DNA from: Serilophus lunatus
Lineage: Eukaryota > Chordata > Aves > Passeriformes > Eurylaimidae
Direction: 5' to 3'
Assembly (NCBI GenBank): GCA_013399895.1
Contig: VXBA01000661.1
Span: 1,173,489 to 1,237,488, forward strand
DNA length: 64,000 nucleotides
A program made the translations under genes and the position numbers. Positions 24,071-35,846 of this stretch are shown here, piece by piece (position 1 is the stretch's first letter; every line of letters starts with the position of its first letter). The notes beneath the pieces are model-generated. The model saw only the letters and a program-made list of their open reading frames with translations, made no database searches and had not been told where the DNA came from.

Positions 24071-27000
24071 GTGACAAAGACCTGCCTTGGTTGGAGGATG
24101 GCAGCAGGTCTTCAAACTCAATCTGCTGGATTTGGAAGCAGATTCACATACTGTAGATGGAGCCTGAAATCGTCACAGCTCACTCTTAGTGAATCTGAGC
24201 CTGTGGCCCACAGTATTACATACTAGTCAGGTGCCAAAGGAACTGTAAGCCTCCTTGTTCCTCATAAAGGGAAAAATTCAGTTTGCTAAGCTGCAACCCT
24301 GGCCTGCTTCTCAGATTTATGTTGTCAAATAGGTCTTGAAGTTACAGAGACACTGTTAGGTTTCCTTGACAAATAAATACCTGTCTTGGTTGGTTAGTTG
24401 TTTATTTGTTGGGGTTTTTGATATTATTTTTCAGGAGGGCAATATTATTCTAAGATGTTTTCTAAGCCTGTGTTTGAGGTTAGCCAAAGAGAGCTCAATA
24501 TGACTTACATAATGTATGGGGCAGTGGCTTCCTGAGGGCATTGTTTCAAGCACATAATTTTTCAACAACTCCAGAACACTACTTATTGATATTTTAGAGG
24601 TGCACAAAAGCTTGAAACTCTGACTATTTTGTAGCTAATTTATTCCCTTGCTGCATGCTAGCCTAGCAACCATACTGACTGAACTGGTCATATTTTTCAC
24701 TGTGGGTGAAGCTCAGCTTTAGGGAAGGGTTCATGCTCAATGGCCTGCTCTGAAATTCACTGGAAAGGAAATTAAATTGCAGTTCACGGGAGCAAGCTGC
24801 CTTTTCTAAAGCCTTCAGTGGGCTTATGCTTTAACAGACCAAATAACAAATGCGCTTTTCTTGGAGACAAGGGAAAGTACAGTAACTTGAGAGGTATTTG
24901 GAGTTGCTCAACTGCTGCTTTTTAAAAGAAATCCATCCCTCTCAGGCCCCTGCCACATAGAACCTGAAGGTGTCTTCCTCTCCTGTAGCAAGGAGACAGT
25001 TATGCATTATTCAAACACTGGGGCTTTGGTAGCAAACCAAGAAACCTTATGAACACTTTTTGGTTAGGTTTTTAGCAATAATATAGGCAATCTTGTCTTT
25101 ACAAGACTTAAATTACAGTTTGTCTCCTAGTTCTGAATAATTTGGTATGATAAGTTCAATGCAATCTCCACCTTATAAATGCTACTAAGAACAAAATTAT
25201 TCATCCTTTTTTAAAAATAATTTCCTTTATGGTCTTTATCTTTGCATAACTTCTGTACAAAATGTTTATAAAATACATTTCAGTTGACATTTTGGCAGTA
25301 AACATATTTTCCCAAACAATTCTTTCTAGTGTTGCATGCTGTTGGGTTACAAAGGAGGCAAAATGGTTTTCAGGATTCGCTCTTTCTCCAGGGACCTTTA
25401 ACTTTGAGAATTTTATTGTGCAGCAATACCACATAAGAGGAAAAATAGACCTGAAGTTTATACATCAACTTGCAATGTCAGATATTAAATAAAGGGTTTT
25501 TTTTCTCTTTTGTTTTACTTCTCTGCATAGTTAGCTCTGTATGTTCTCACATGCATTGCAGAGCTATGGGGGTTATGCATTATGTCTCAAGGACTTGGGA
25601 TTCTTTGTAGCTTCACATTATTACTTCCCATCCTGATTCATTTCAGGGCACACTTATTGTTTCCCATTGAATACTGGTTCCTTACTAATCATTGCGCTCA
25701 GACTCTAGATACAGTGTCTTCCTCTGATAAAACAATGTCATTCAGGAGAAGATGAAATGGTAATTATAATCAGAGTTCAAGCTGGCAGGAGATGGAGCAA
25801 AAATTAAAAGTGCTAAATCTGTAGCATTTTGATTATCTGAAAAGTCCCCAGATTCTGCAGCAGAGCTGTGTTTAAATAGGTAGTAAAGTGGCTCCTTCTA
25901 AATCAAGTCATAATTGTTCAGCTCTAGGTTGCAGGAGCAGATTTCAATTTCCTACTTCTCTACAGAATTCTCAGCTTTGATTAATAGCAGAGGTATGAAT
26001 AATGGGTCTGCCCTTATTAAATACACAGTCAGGAGCAAAAAGAACCAACAAAATATTCAAGACACACTGTACAAAGTTGCAAGATACGCATAACTTTTTT
26101 TAGCATTGAGATTAAATTCCACTCCTAAAAGTATAGTCTTACTTATTAAAGCATGAAATGAGGATGATAATGAGCCTCTGTAACATCCATGTCCACCTCA
26201 GATCTGTCTGTGGTGTTCAGTAACATTACACCATTTACTATAGCACATTTGAAAATCATGTAGATTTAGCGACTTCAGAAGATACTGATGCAAGATTTGT
26301 CACTGAAAGGGACAGATAAAAAGCATTTTTCCGAGAAAAAACACACATTAAATGGCAAGTAAAATGTGTGATTTCTTGCAGTTTTGATTAGTGAACTTTT
26401 TCAGGATCTTTACTCTTTTGCATGTGGAAACAAGGTACTTCTGACCACAGACATTTTCTGTGCAGACACAGCTGTTCAGGAACCCCAGTAACTCCATTTA
26501 TCTGGTCATTGTTCTGGTTCTGTATTAAGTACGAATTAAGTTTTCATGGACACCAACAATATATCTGCATGGCCTCTAGTTCTTCCATAGTTTTGGTCTT
26601 AACTACTTTGAATTGTAAAAGCTTTGCCCTAAAAGACTATGTATACTTTCAGAGACATTTCAGAAGCATAGCATCTTATTTCAAAAGGGTCAGCATTACT
26701 CTTATGGATAGAGGACTCAGAAAATCTCTATTTTGCTTAAATATTTTGTCTTAAATGTTTACACACCTCTGAATGTGCTTGCTTCCTGGTGGTTCTGCTA
26801 CAAAGTACAATTAGTGTTAAAGTAAGAAAGTCATATAACTTTCAGGGGACAGTGGTGTGGTGAGTTTGCTGTGCTCATTAGCTTCTCAGTGTAATACAGT
26901 GTGTTCCTTAGTTAGCCCATGTTTTCTTTATCAGAAAAATAAGCCATGTAGGAATTTAATGAAGTGTCTAGAGGACTCTCTTTGCAGCAACTGGCTGTCC

Positions 27001-27178
27001 TGAATTCATTGGTGCCTCGCGGCTCTTCACTGAACAGCCAGCAGGATTCTTCTGCTTCTACCAGATGCTAGTTTAAGTCTTTGATTTTAAAAGGCTGAAT
27101 GTAAGTATAGCTGCATAGAACATTGATCTGACAAGGTTTAGATAATATTGTCTAAAAATCAGATTACAACTTTCTCAG
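24071..27178. other. Unique non-coding DNA
   Basis: No gene recognised. The largest frame (26422-26754, plus, 110 codons) is Cys/Ser/Phe-rich with no signal peptide or known motif and is consistent with chance. AAATTAAATT-type words and GCAAC words near 24.67-24.78 kb resemble regulatory motifs but are not specific. Confidence 0.5.
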
Positions 27179-27355
27179 CGGCTCCCGGGGCTTCATCCTT
27201 TCCCTCCCTGAAGCCACTGACCAATGCCAGTGCTGTGCCAGTTTCTGGGAACTGGGCTCCGTCACAGCTGTCTGGGCCAGCCCTGCCCAGAAATGTGGCA
27301 GAGCTGCACGTAGTGGGAAACTTCAGAAATGAGGAAAGAAGATCTTGAGGGAGGG
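27179..27355 (+). other. GC-rich exon-like island
   Basis: A short island, clearly GC-richer than its surroundings between about 27.18 and 27.33 kb, is framed by an acceptor-like CTTTCTCAG ending at 27178 and a donor-like GAGGG/GTGAGT at 27356. One plus frame, entering two bases into the segment, is open for more than 50 codons (APGASSFPSLKPLTN, later SGPALPRNVAELHVV) and shows many G/C third positions. It stops at a TGA about ten bases before the donor. It could be a terminal or non-coding exon, a fragment of a retroposed coding sequence, or a GC-rich relic of an unknown repeat. An overlapping 85-codon minus frame is its shadow or the reverse. Confidence 0.2.
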
Positions 27356-27699
27356 GTGAGTTTTGCAAGTATTTAATATTTTGATACATATGCACTAACA
27401 CAGAAGAGCAGTACATCAGGAATCTTTGCTAGAAACACAGCATAATCTTAGTGACAGTTTGAACAGCTTTGTGAATTAAAATAGCAATTGCTTCATCTAA
27501 TCTCAGGCATCAGCATGAAAACAGATCACCTGGAGGACTCAGGCAGAAGGGGGATTGCCCTCTATGTACACTTAATACAGCCATGTGTAACATAAGAAGC
27601 TTTGCCTGCGGACAGATAATACTTGAATAGGTGGAACAATAGTATGGCAAATCCTGTGATCCTGTGAAATGTTCAAAATAATTGATTTAGTTTCTCTCC

Positions 27700-27721
27700 T
27701 TTTTTTTTTTTTTTTTTTTTT
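27700..27721. repeat. T homopolymer (22)
   Basis: Twenty-two consecutive T preceded by TTTCTCTCC. Simple repeat; no flanking duplication seen. Confidence 0.9.
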
Positions 27722-30639
27722 AACGAACTGGAGAGTGGAGAATTTAGCTGCTTGACTCCCATGAAAGCTAACCAAGAATGTTTCACTAATCGTAATGTTA
27801 CAGGGATTTGTAAGTGATTTGATTGAGTTTAATTGATTTACTTTTTCTATGGGTAGGCTTTAAAAGGAGTACCTGAATATGCCTTGGAAGCAAAGAAAAT
27901 AAGGCTTTGTGTAAAGTGCTGGTTACTTTGCTGTAAAGCTAAATATGTTGGTTCATTTTTTTTTAAGAAGAAAGGATTAGCTTTTATCTATATTAATTAA
28001 ATTTTACTTAAGACAATCTTGTAATTATTTTTAAAAAAGGATTTCTCTATTTTATTTTTATATTGTCTTAATTAACATAGAGTTTCTTAAAGACATACTG
28101 TAAAAGTAGGAGTTTCTTTGAAATGTAAGCTGTGGAAAAAATTCCCAACTCCTCAGTGTTAGAGCCATGATTTTAAAACTTCATGTTCTGTTTAGCACCT
28201 TTTGAATATTTTCCCTTGTGCCTTAGGTTTGAGCAAATGCCATTAACAAAATCAGCGTTTAATGGCTTTAAGCTCCTTTAAATAGCAAGATATAGAAATA
28301 GATAGTACAATATAATGTAATATAATGAGTACTTTGAAAGAGAGGGACACAGAAAAGAAGCAAATAAATCTTTTTGCCTATTCCTATACACCCTTTCAGT
28401 TTTGGAGCTCTCTGCATACCATAGAGAAACAACAAGCGTTGCAAAGAAAATAATAAGTTTGAGGTTGCGCTTACTCCTGATATTTATATTCTGTATCTGA
28501 ATTTAACATGTCCTGCCTGCTGTTGGCTGCTCCTACAGCCAGCCTTGCTCTGTCCTTTGGAAGGAGGAATTATTATCCACTTTCAGCTTCAAGCTGTGAC
28601 AATATCCAGCAGAGGAGGTGTAACAAAGCAATACCCACCTTGCTGCCTGAAGTATATCCAGGCCCAGCAGTGTACATCCAAACCTAAGATAAACATCACT
28701 CTCTGCAAGGTCATGTCTTTAGAAACTGTTCCTGCTGTTCAGATTCTTAATTAACTAAATGTACAGACAGTATTCATGTTAACTCTGTCAGATTTAAGAG
28801 GTATGACTTTTCTGGTAGAGACATCCTGTCTGAAAATTGCTTCTTCCCTTGACTGGATTTGCCAACCTTATGGTATATTTTCCTATGAAGACTATTGAAA
28901 TGCGGGATAGAATGGTATTTCTGTAGGATTCTTAGCAAGTGTAACCAAAAAATAAGTTTCTTCCACTTGCTAGTGATATATCAAGCAGCAGTCAGCTTTG
29001 TCTCATGTCAGTAGATGTTTCTCTTTGACATAATTATACTGGTCTTGTTGCTTTACATTCTAATCAATCTGAGTTGGGCAAAACTGCAATTATAATCAAT
29101 GCTTATATTGACGGAGGAGAGAGATAATAGGGAACAGCAGATGAGTAACAAACATGGTTTGTTGTTCCTTTCAATGGCTTGCAATAGGAACACTAGTTCT
29201 ATAGCCTAATTTATAAGCTAAACCCAAAATCTGGGAGTGTCCCAATTGAAACAGAACAAATTTTATCATCCGTGAAAGAATATTTAAGCTGCCTGGGTTA
29301 ACAAGACTGTCTTTTAAACATTCTGCCACTGTAGATGACTTAATCTGATCCTGACAGTCCTTATAACATCAGGTGTGGCCAGTTTTAACATGAGTTATAT
29401 TGAACTCTAATTTCTTAGCACTGATGAAAATTGAGAGATCAATTCCTGTATAGGAAGCAGGGAGTGGAAACCAAATCTGCCTGGTTTCTTTCACTGCTAC
29501 AACGGTACTGTTAGGCTCTGTGCTGTCAGCTTCCCTCTTTACCTCAGAATTCATCCTCTTTTTTTGCTGTGTATTAAACTGCCTTTAAAAGGAGAGGCAC
29601 AAGGTCAACCATACTCAATAGTCTCAAACCCAACATCTGAAGAGCTCTCAACAAAATAAAGAAAGCTTGATTCTCACCATATCAGGCTGATGGAGTATCT
29701 CATCTGCAAGCCAGTGGTGTTCCTCCTTCATTGAGTGCTGTAGCCACTGAGTGAATGTGGAAACCTGTTCCCTCTGTCATGATATGTTTTCCAAAATGTG
29801 AGACACAGTCAGTACGGCATTGAGTCTGCAGAAAAGATTGTTCTGATGCTTGTGAACAGTGGTGTTATCTGTGCACAGCTTGGATTCAGACACCCAAATT
29901 GCATGAAAGAATATGAGATCTACTACAGTGTGTAAGAGTATGAAAATGATTGTCTGAGGTTAAGTGTATCATAGCACACTTTGTCAGTTGTGTGAAATGA
30001 CATCTGTGTATTTGATAATGTTTGATGGAATCTTCTTCTCTAACTTTCCTGACTATCCTTTCCAGCCCATATGAACACTTGGCATCTCCTTGACACTCTG
30101 ACAGTGTGTTCTAGAGGCCATATATGTACTCAAGGGCTAAACACAGACTTGGGTTTGTGACAGAAAAATGCTGTGGGTGATCACTCCATTAGTTGGTTTT
30201 TGAGTGGTCTGTGGTATCTGCAATTTTTGTGTTGATGTTGGTAATATTTGCACCTCTATATTTAAGGATGCTTGGACTGGGGTATTCTGCACCCATTGGT
30301 TGACACTTCCTTTTGAGGAACTGGAACAGTTAAGCTGGGGACACCACGTGACTGCTTAGAGCTTGATTCTAGGTGTTAGAAGTTTGGAGGAATGAATCAA
30401 AGTGGAATGAAAGCCCTCCTTTTCTCCTGAGATGGGGAAAGCACCTCTTCCTAGCAAAATGCCTTAAATGAAGGACACTCCGGGGAAACATTAGTATAAT
30501 AATGGTCCCTATTCCAAGAATCAGCCTTCTAGAGAGCCTGGAAATAACTGATCTCTTTGTCTAAATAAATTTTAATGTAAACATTATCCTTATTAAATCT
30601 AGAGGCATTCTGCTTGGTAATTCTTTAAAATGCCATGTA
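27722..30639. other. Unique non-coding DNA
   Basis: No gene recognised. A small direct repeat of AATATAATG occurs twice near 28.31-28.33 kb. The 61- to 69-codon frames here have no domains. Confidence 0.5.
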
Positions 30640-30900
30640 TTTGATGCCACATAGTTGATGCATTGGGTGATATTTTTGATTCAGTAGGAGACATATTTGA
30701 ATCAGATGGTGAGTTTGATTTACTGTAGGAGATATCTGTTTTGATAGATGATGCATCTCATTCTGTATTGAATAAGCAGTGATTCAACAGGGATGTGTCT
30801 GATTTGGTGAATGAAATATTGAACCTGATTTTGATCAATTTTTCCTGTAATACACACATTTATTTTAATAGTTGATGCATTTATTTCAGTTAGAAGTGTA
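30640..30900. repeat. Degenerate tandem repeat with TTTGAT periodicity
   Basis: TTGAT/TTGATG words recur many times. The best-preserved pair is 30675-30713 and 30714-30754: both run TTTGATT, an AGTAGGAGA- or TGTAGGAGA-like middle, a second TTGA/TTTGAT word and AGATG. Units are about 39-41 bp with short indels. Weaker related copies extend on both sides (TTTGATGCC at 30640, GTTGATGC near 30.87 kb). No known satellite name can be given. The plus frame through it is acidic but interrupted by stops. Confidence 0.45.
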
Positions 30901-33661
30901 TCAAATTCTTCATGTAATCTTCTTTCTTCTCTTGGAGTGATTTATGGATTTTACAAATGATAGATATATATTTTGATTAAAAGTAAAACATTCATTATTA
31001 TCTGCCTTGCATTCACAATATTCTAGAATGTCTCAAATTCTACTCATTAAGGCATTTGTTGTGGTCAGGTGTAAGGCTTCTGTAATGGGTGAGCAAGACA
31101 ATTTCTTTGACAAAACCTGTAATGCATTATTATTTGAAAATGAAATATCTTTTTGAAGAGAAGCAGATTCTATTTTGCTTTATCTAACACTAGAAGCTTC
31201 TGTGTGTGCCACAGATATTTAAAAGTATAAATAATACATGGGTACTTCATAATCATTATCGTCCAAGGTCTTGTCCTGCATGTAAATATTCAATGAGGGG
31301 TTTTGATTACAATAAATAAATGCAGGACTTAGGGCCAAAGATTTTCAGTGTGAGGGTATTATTACTCCAACATGTTTTTTGTTTTGGTTTCATTTTGGTG
31401 TTGTGCTGTGATTTTACTCCTTTCCTATCCAGGAATACAGTGATTTATAGAACTTGTGATGACCTCTAATCTGTACCTGATCAAGCAGCCACACAATGCA
31501 ATTTGGTGCACCTTTTGAATGAAGGGTAAGCTAAAATAGATTTTGGCTGGCACCAAATTACCCTCTTTTTAAGTGTTTCAATTTTACAGGGGTAAAGGTC
31601 ATTTCCCTGGATGGTTCTTATTGCATTTAGTACCATACTATGTAAACAATCATATTAGGTTTATCCCCGTTTGACCTTTTATATGTTACTACTTCTATTT
31701 AATACAAAAGAATTGCTAGAAGAAGAAAACTGAGATAAAAAGGTTAAATTTATTAACCATCCTCAGGCTGGTACAAGATTATGTACAAGTGTAGCCAATA
31801 GAAATGGAAACTTGGAACAAGTTTGAAAGAGATAATCTGAAAATAGAACTAATACTAAACTCTGGTGCTACCCAGAAGAGGTGCTCCCATGTCAGAGTGA
31901 CAGGCTGGGAAGCTCAGCCTTCCTGGTTTTCACTCCTGTTACTCTCACAGCGGAGGGAGGACTGTGCTGGGAATCTGAAGATCTGAGTTCTGCTTGGCTC
32001 TTTGGGAGCCCTTGTGGCCGCAGTGCTTTGTGCTATAGGTCCCCAGTCTGGCAAATAATGCTGAGCTCTTTTGGGATTTTCTGATGACAAGAGTCAGGCT
32101 TTGCTGGTTTAGAATAAAAAATTGTCCTAACTAAGGGGAAGTAGGATGAAGAGATCAGGTATATTAGTGCTACCCGATTCCAATACATATATTACTTTAG
32201 TTTTTAAAGTGAGAAGTATTTACACATTAAACCTGCAGTGTGAGGTACTCTTTATCACTTCAGAAGAAATGTGAAATCAGAGAGGTGCCCTCACCTCAGC
32301 TGTGCCTGGCAGGACATGTAAAATAGTGATAAAATTGCTCATCTTCTCTGATACAGGTGTAGTTTCAGGTTGAGCCAACTCTGCCTTTTAGGAACTATTT
32401 CTGGATTCCCTCAGGAATACCCTGCATCTAAGTGCTAATCTTTCCTGAGAAAGCTGCCAGTTTTGGAAAGGGGAGGAATTAAGTTATGTAACACAGGCTG
32501 TGTGACTTAGTTCAGGAAAAGTGCTGCTACCTCAGTGTGTGTTTTCCAGTTTGTCTTCTGCTTCCTCAGCACGTAAGCAGAATAGATGCAGGGGCTGGAA
32601 GTTATTCCTGATGCCTGTAAGCCCAGCACTGAGGCTTGCTGGCTGAAGGAGGGCTGAAACCTCACTTCTGTCCTGAGCAAGCTTTCTTCCCAGTTGGAAT
32701 TTACTCCCTATATTGAATAGCTTGGGAAAATGTCCAGGGCCGTGGTCTCCTCCAAGTTCTGAGCCAGTTTTATAAAAGTACATGTGTACAATAGAGAAAA
32801 CGTCATATGATGTTAAATAATAATAATAAGTATTCACTTTTTCATCAGAAAGGCTTTGGGTATTGAGTTTTTAAAGAAAGAAATGTCATAGTTTAAGTTT
32901 TCATGCATCTATGGCCAGGCTTCATTTCCAGCTCTTGGGCAACTCTCACAGTGTTCAAGCACTTCTACTCTTGTGAATTTGCATATCTAAAGTGCTCCCA
33001 AACTGTTTAATATTTTATATTAAATTTTATTATAAGTTCATGAAAGCCATGAGTGTAAGTTTCTGCAAAAAATGAAAAAAATACCCTAACAAGGTAAAAA
33101 TCCTTTATACATTCACAGATGAATAATAACAAAACAAGTTGAACTTGTAAGAAGTTGTCATTTCACTTTCTTCTTGAGCAGCTGGACTATTAAATTACCT
33201 GGGTTGTGTAATGGACAATGCGCAGGCTGTTGAGAATTAAGTATAAAACCAAACATGTGGCCTTTTAAATGTTTTCTGACTTGTTACAGCGTGTAGCACT
33301 GCATTATGCCATATCACATTGGCATGATAGGTAAGTGAAACAAGACAGTTCATACTAATGAACAGGAAAACACAGCAGTTTGCTAGTTACCAAATTCACT
33401 TAGAGTATTTCAGGGCATTTGGAAGTATTATGGGAGAGACTGTTATTACTGAGAAGAGCTGAGCTGTAATGAAATTAGGAATGTGAAAACCATATGTTTG
33501 GCTCTGTTTTACCAAAGCTTGCAATGTTCTCTTACTCTATACCTGTATCTTCTCTCTGCTTTAACATGAAGGGTGTGCTGCAAGATCACTTGACTAGGGG
33601 ACAGGAAGCAGATCTAAATATTAATTGAAAATACACTTAATCTCAGCATGGTTTGTTTCAG
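30901..33661. other. Unique non-coding DNA
   Basis: No gene recognised. Around 31.88-32.05 kb the sequence is GC-richer and has two overlapping plus frames without domains. A TAA repeat of about five units lies near 32.82 kb. A strong donor word (TAG/GTAAGT at 33331) occurs 41 bp after an acceptor-like TTGTTACAG, but the intervening sequence is too short to weigh. Confidence 0.5.
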
Positions 33662-34096
33662 ATGGCTTTGTTTGTATTTGCCTTTATGGCCTTTATACCC
33701 ACGGCACAATTATGTGTTGTTTATGAATATAATGAGAGAAAAACAACTGCAAATGTGTCCCAACCCTTTCCCAATAATTGCACTTCGGAAACCATGAAGG
33801 GAAAAAAAATTAATAATCATAAAATTTTCCATGCATACTACTGCCAGCTTATCTATTTGTCCAAGCTTACAATGTGCAATATGAACATGGGCTGGATATT
33901 TTGCAATTTAACCTGTGGTCATTCTAGATTGCTTTCTCTAACTTTTCAGGTGCATCCAAGTTATCTAGGCCAAGGAGTGTTTGCTAGTTTTCATAAAACT
34001 CATCTTTGTTGTCTCAAAGTAGAAACTGTTTACAAACTATTTGATATAGCAAGGACAGCTGGAAGTGCCCTAAGGTCATGTCTGTGTCTGCTGTGA
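33662..34096 (+). CDS. Orphan ORF with signal-peptide-like start (hypothetical)
   Basis: From the ATG at 33662 a frame is open for 144 codons and ends at TGA 34094-34096. The first residues, MALFVFAFMAFIPTAQLC, form a hydrophobic stretch like a signal peptide. The next 70 residues contain three N-glycosylation sequons (NVS, NCT, NLT) and several cysteines, as in a small secreted glycoprotein. The ATG directly follows GTTTGTTTCAG, an acceptor-like sequence, so it might be an exon start. AAG/GTAAGA at 34235 is a possible donor but lies beyond the stop. Against this, codon use is as AT-rich as the surroundings, including an AAA-rich stretch, and about one frame of this length is expected by chance in such DNA. 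No family is recognised. Confidence 0.15.
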   Translation: MALFVFAFMAFIPTAQLCVVYEYNERKTTANVSQPFPNNCTSETMKGKKINNHKIFHAYYCQLIYLSKLTMCNMNMGWIFCNLTCGHSRLLSLTFQVHPSYLGQGVFASFHKTHLCCLKVETVYKLFDIARTAGSALRSCLCLL

Positions 34097-35551
34097 TCTG
34101 CCCTTTGCCCATCAATCCCTTGAAGTGGAACAGTTTTCACTGTACAGTACCTGAGCTGGTCAATTCAGGAGAAGGAAGGCAGGCAGCATCACACAGAAAA
34201 CAATTTTTACCTCCTATTAAACTCCAAGCACGAAAGGTAAGACGCGCAGACAACCTTGTCCTGGCTCAGTCACCTGCCACCCACCCGGCTGCCTGCAGGG
34301 GAGTTCAGGACTCCAATCAAACTATTTATTGTCCTGCTGTGCTTTTTTGTTGTTGAACTTCATGAGGACTGAGAACACTGCAGAGGACGGGTGAGGAAAT
34401 TTAAGTGCAGGGAATTAGAAGCTGCCAGTGACTGAAAGGAAGCAGGATGGACAGTCCTCCTCTTTAAGTAGGGTAGGCATAGCTGGGTGTCTAACAGTCC
34501 GAAAAATGGTGACTCCAAATTCTTAGGTGGAAACTCAGAAATGTTGTTTTAGATAACCAAGAAAGACATAGGAAATATTCTTTAGATCTTTCCAAATGCC
34601 CTTTCAAAAATTCTGTAAGGTACTTGAGATGAACACAATATTTTCTGTGGAGTTCTGAATGACTTTAAAAATACAAAGGATCTGGTAAGTCTTATGCACA
34701 GAAAGGTATAAAACATGAACAACGTCCTTTCGACTTCTTGAAAATTATTCTGGAGGAATGTGATAGGGTTTTGGCTAATGCAATGGATTAAGAAGACCAA
34801 TCCAAATCTGTTGTTAAAATGTCTTTCTTTAACAGGTCATTTAGCATTTCTGAAATTGTTTCATATATGCACCAGAACAATGCAATGAATAACTGTCAGC
34901 CCACATTTAGGCAGTATAACATATTAGAAAAATTAAGTACGATTGTTTAAGATAATGGCATTAATAATCTCACAAATTTGCAACAAACTTTACCAATTTT
35001 CTTTCTCATTATAATAAGTTTTTTTTTAATGTTGAAAACTGCCTACATAATTGGAAAGATCTTCCTGATTTGGCATAAAGATGTTACCATGGAGTTCAGG
35101 CTGGTATATTCTTTCTGATGTTTTTCATATTTTTAAGTCTATCTTCTGGACTTTCAAGGAGTTCAGTTTTTCCTCACTTTTCTTTTTCCTGCTTTCTACT
35201 TAATGCTTTGGACTGGCAACATCTGAACATGTCTTTCTTCACTGACTTCAGGGAGTTTTATTTAGACCTTAAATATGCTTATGTTACAGCTGGGGACAAT
35301 TGGTGACTTCCAGTACTGTAGTTATAATTACTTGAATGGGCAGTGGCAGCTCAGAGCCATGTAATTCCACCTTCTGTCCTCTCCCAGCCCAAGGTGCTGT
35401 TGTTTGCTTCTAAAGCTGCAAGTCTCTCTTCAGCTGGACTTCGGCTTCTTGAGTTACTTCTTTCAGAGGCCAAAACCTGTGTATGAACCCATCTGTATAA
35501 CGGTCTCTCCCTGCAGTGTTGTTCTTGTCATAAATTACATACTCATTGTGA
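34097..35551. other. Unique non-coding DNA
   Basis: No gene recognised. Near 34.23-34.31 kb the sequence is GC-richer, with a CGCG and runs of C. The plus frame at 34078-34356 lacks domains. Confidence 0.5.
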
Positions 35552-35612
35552 ACCCTGTTTCCTAACAGAAGAAAATAAGGCTCAGAGAAGTCAAGGATGT
35601 GGTTTTCACATG
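35552..35612 (-). mobile_element. MIR/L2-like relic, 3' end (first part)
   Basis: The sequence CCTGTTTCCT, ACAGAAGAAAATAAGGCTCAGAGAAG and AAGG resembles the reverse complement of the MIR/L2 3' region (the well-known 'gaaactgaggctcagagagg' block of vertebrate MIR and L2). Divergence is high, as expected for an insertion older than the avian radiation. The matching downstream part lies at 35774-35846. Confidence 0.5.
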
Positions 35613-35773
35613 GAGAAATGCACCAATTGCATGTGCACAGCTACTGTAGCTGCACATACACGATATAGTCTAAGACCAATTAAGTGCATGAAATTCTGTT
35701 TCTATGTACATTTGAACATCTGACAAACATATTTGTGTATTGTGAAACCAGTTGTGCACAGCTGGGCAAAAAA

Positions 35774-35846
35774 AGTTCCTAGTGAGTTCCACAAGGTCAT
35801 TCAGCAAATGAATAACAAAACTGAAGCTGGATAGCAGGTCTCTCTT
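35774..35846 (-). mobile_element. MIR/L2-like relic (second part)
   Basis: AGTGAGTT, CACAAGGTCATTCAGCAAATG, a gapped ACTGAAGCTGGAT and AGGTCTCTC line up in order with the reverse-complement MIR core (aaggtcacacagc, then tggcagagctggga and caggtctc). It continues the relic at 35552-35612, with about 160 bp of unrelated sequence between the two parts. Confidence 0.5.

Noticed and set aside
31880..32060. Possible MIR core (GAAGATCTGAGTTCTG region)
   Set aside because: Only one short block resembles MIR; the rest does not line up in order, unlike at 58.6 or 35.6 kb.
33290..33330. 41-bp segment between TTGTTACAG and a TAG/GTAAGT donor
   Set aside because: Good donor but too short, no frame signal and weak acceptor tract; likely chance pairing.
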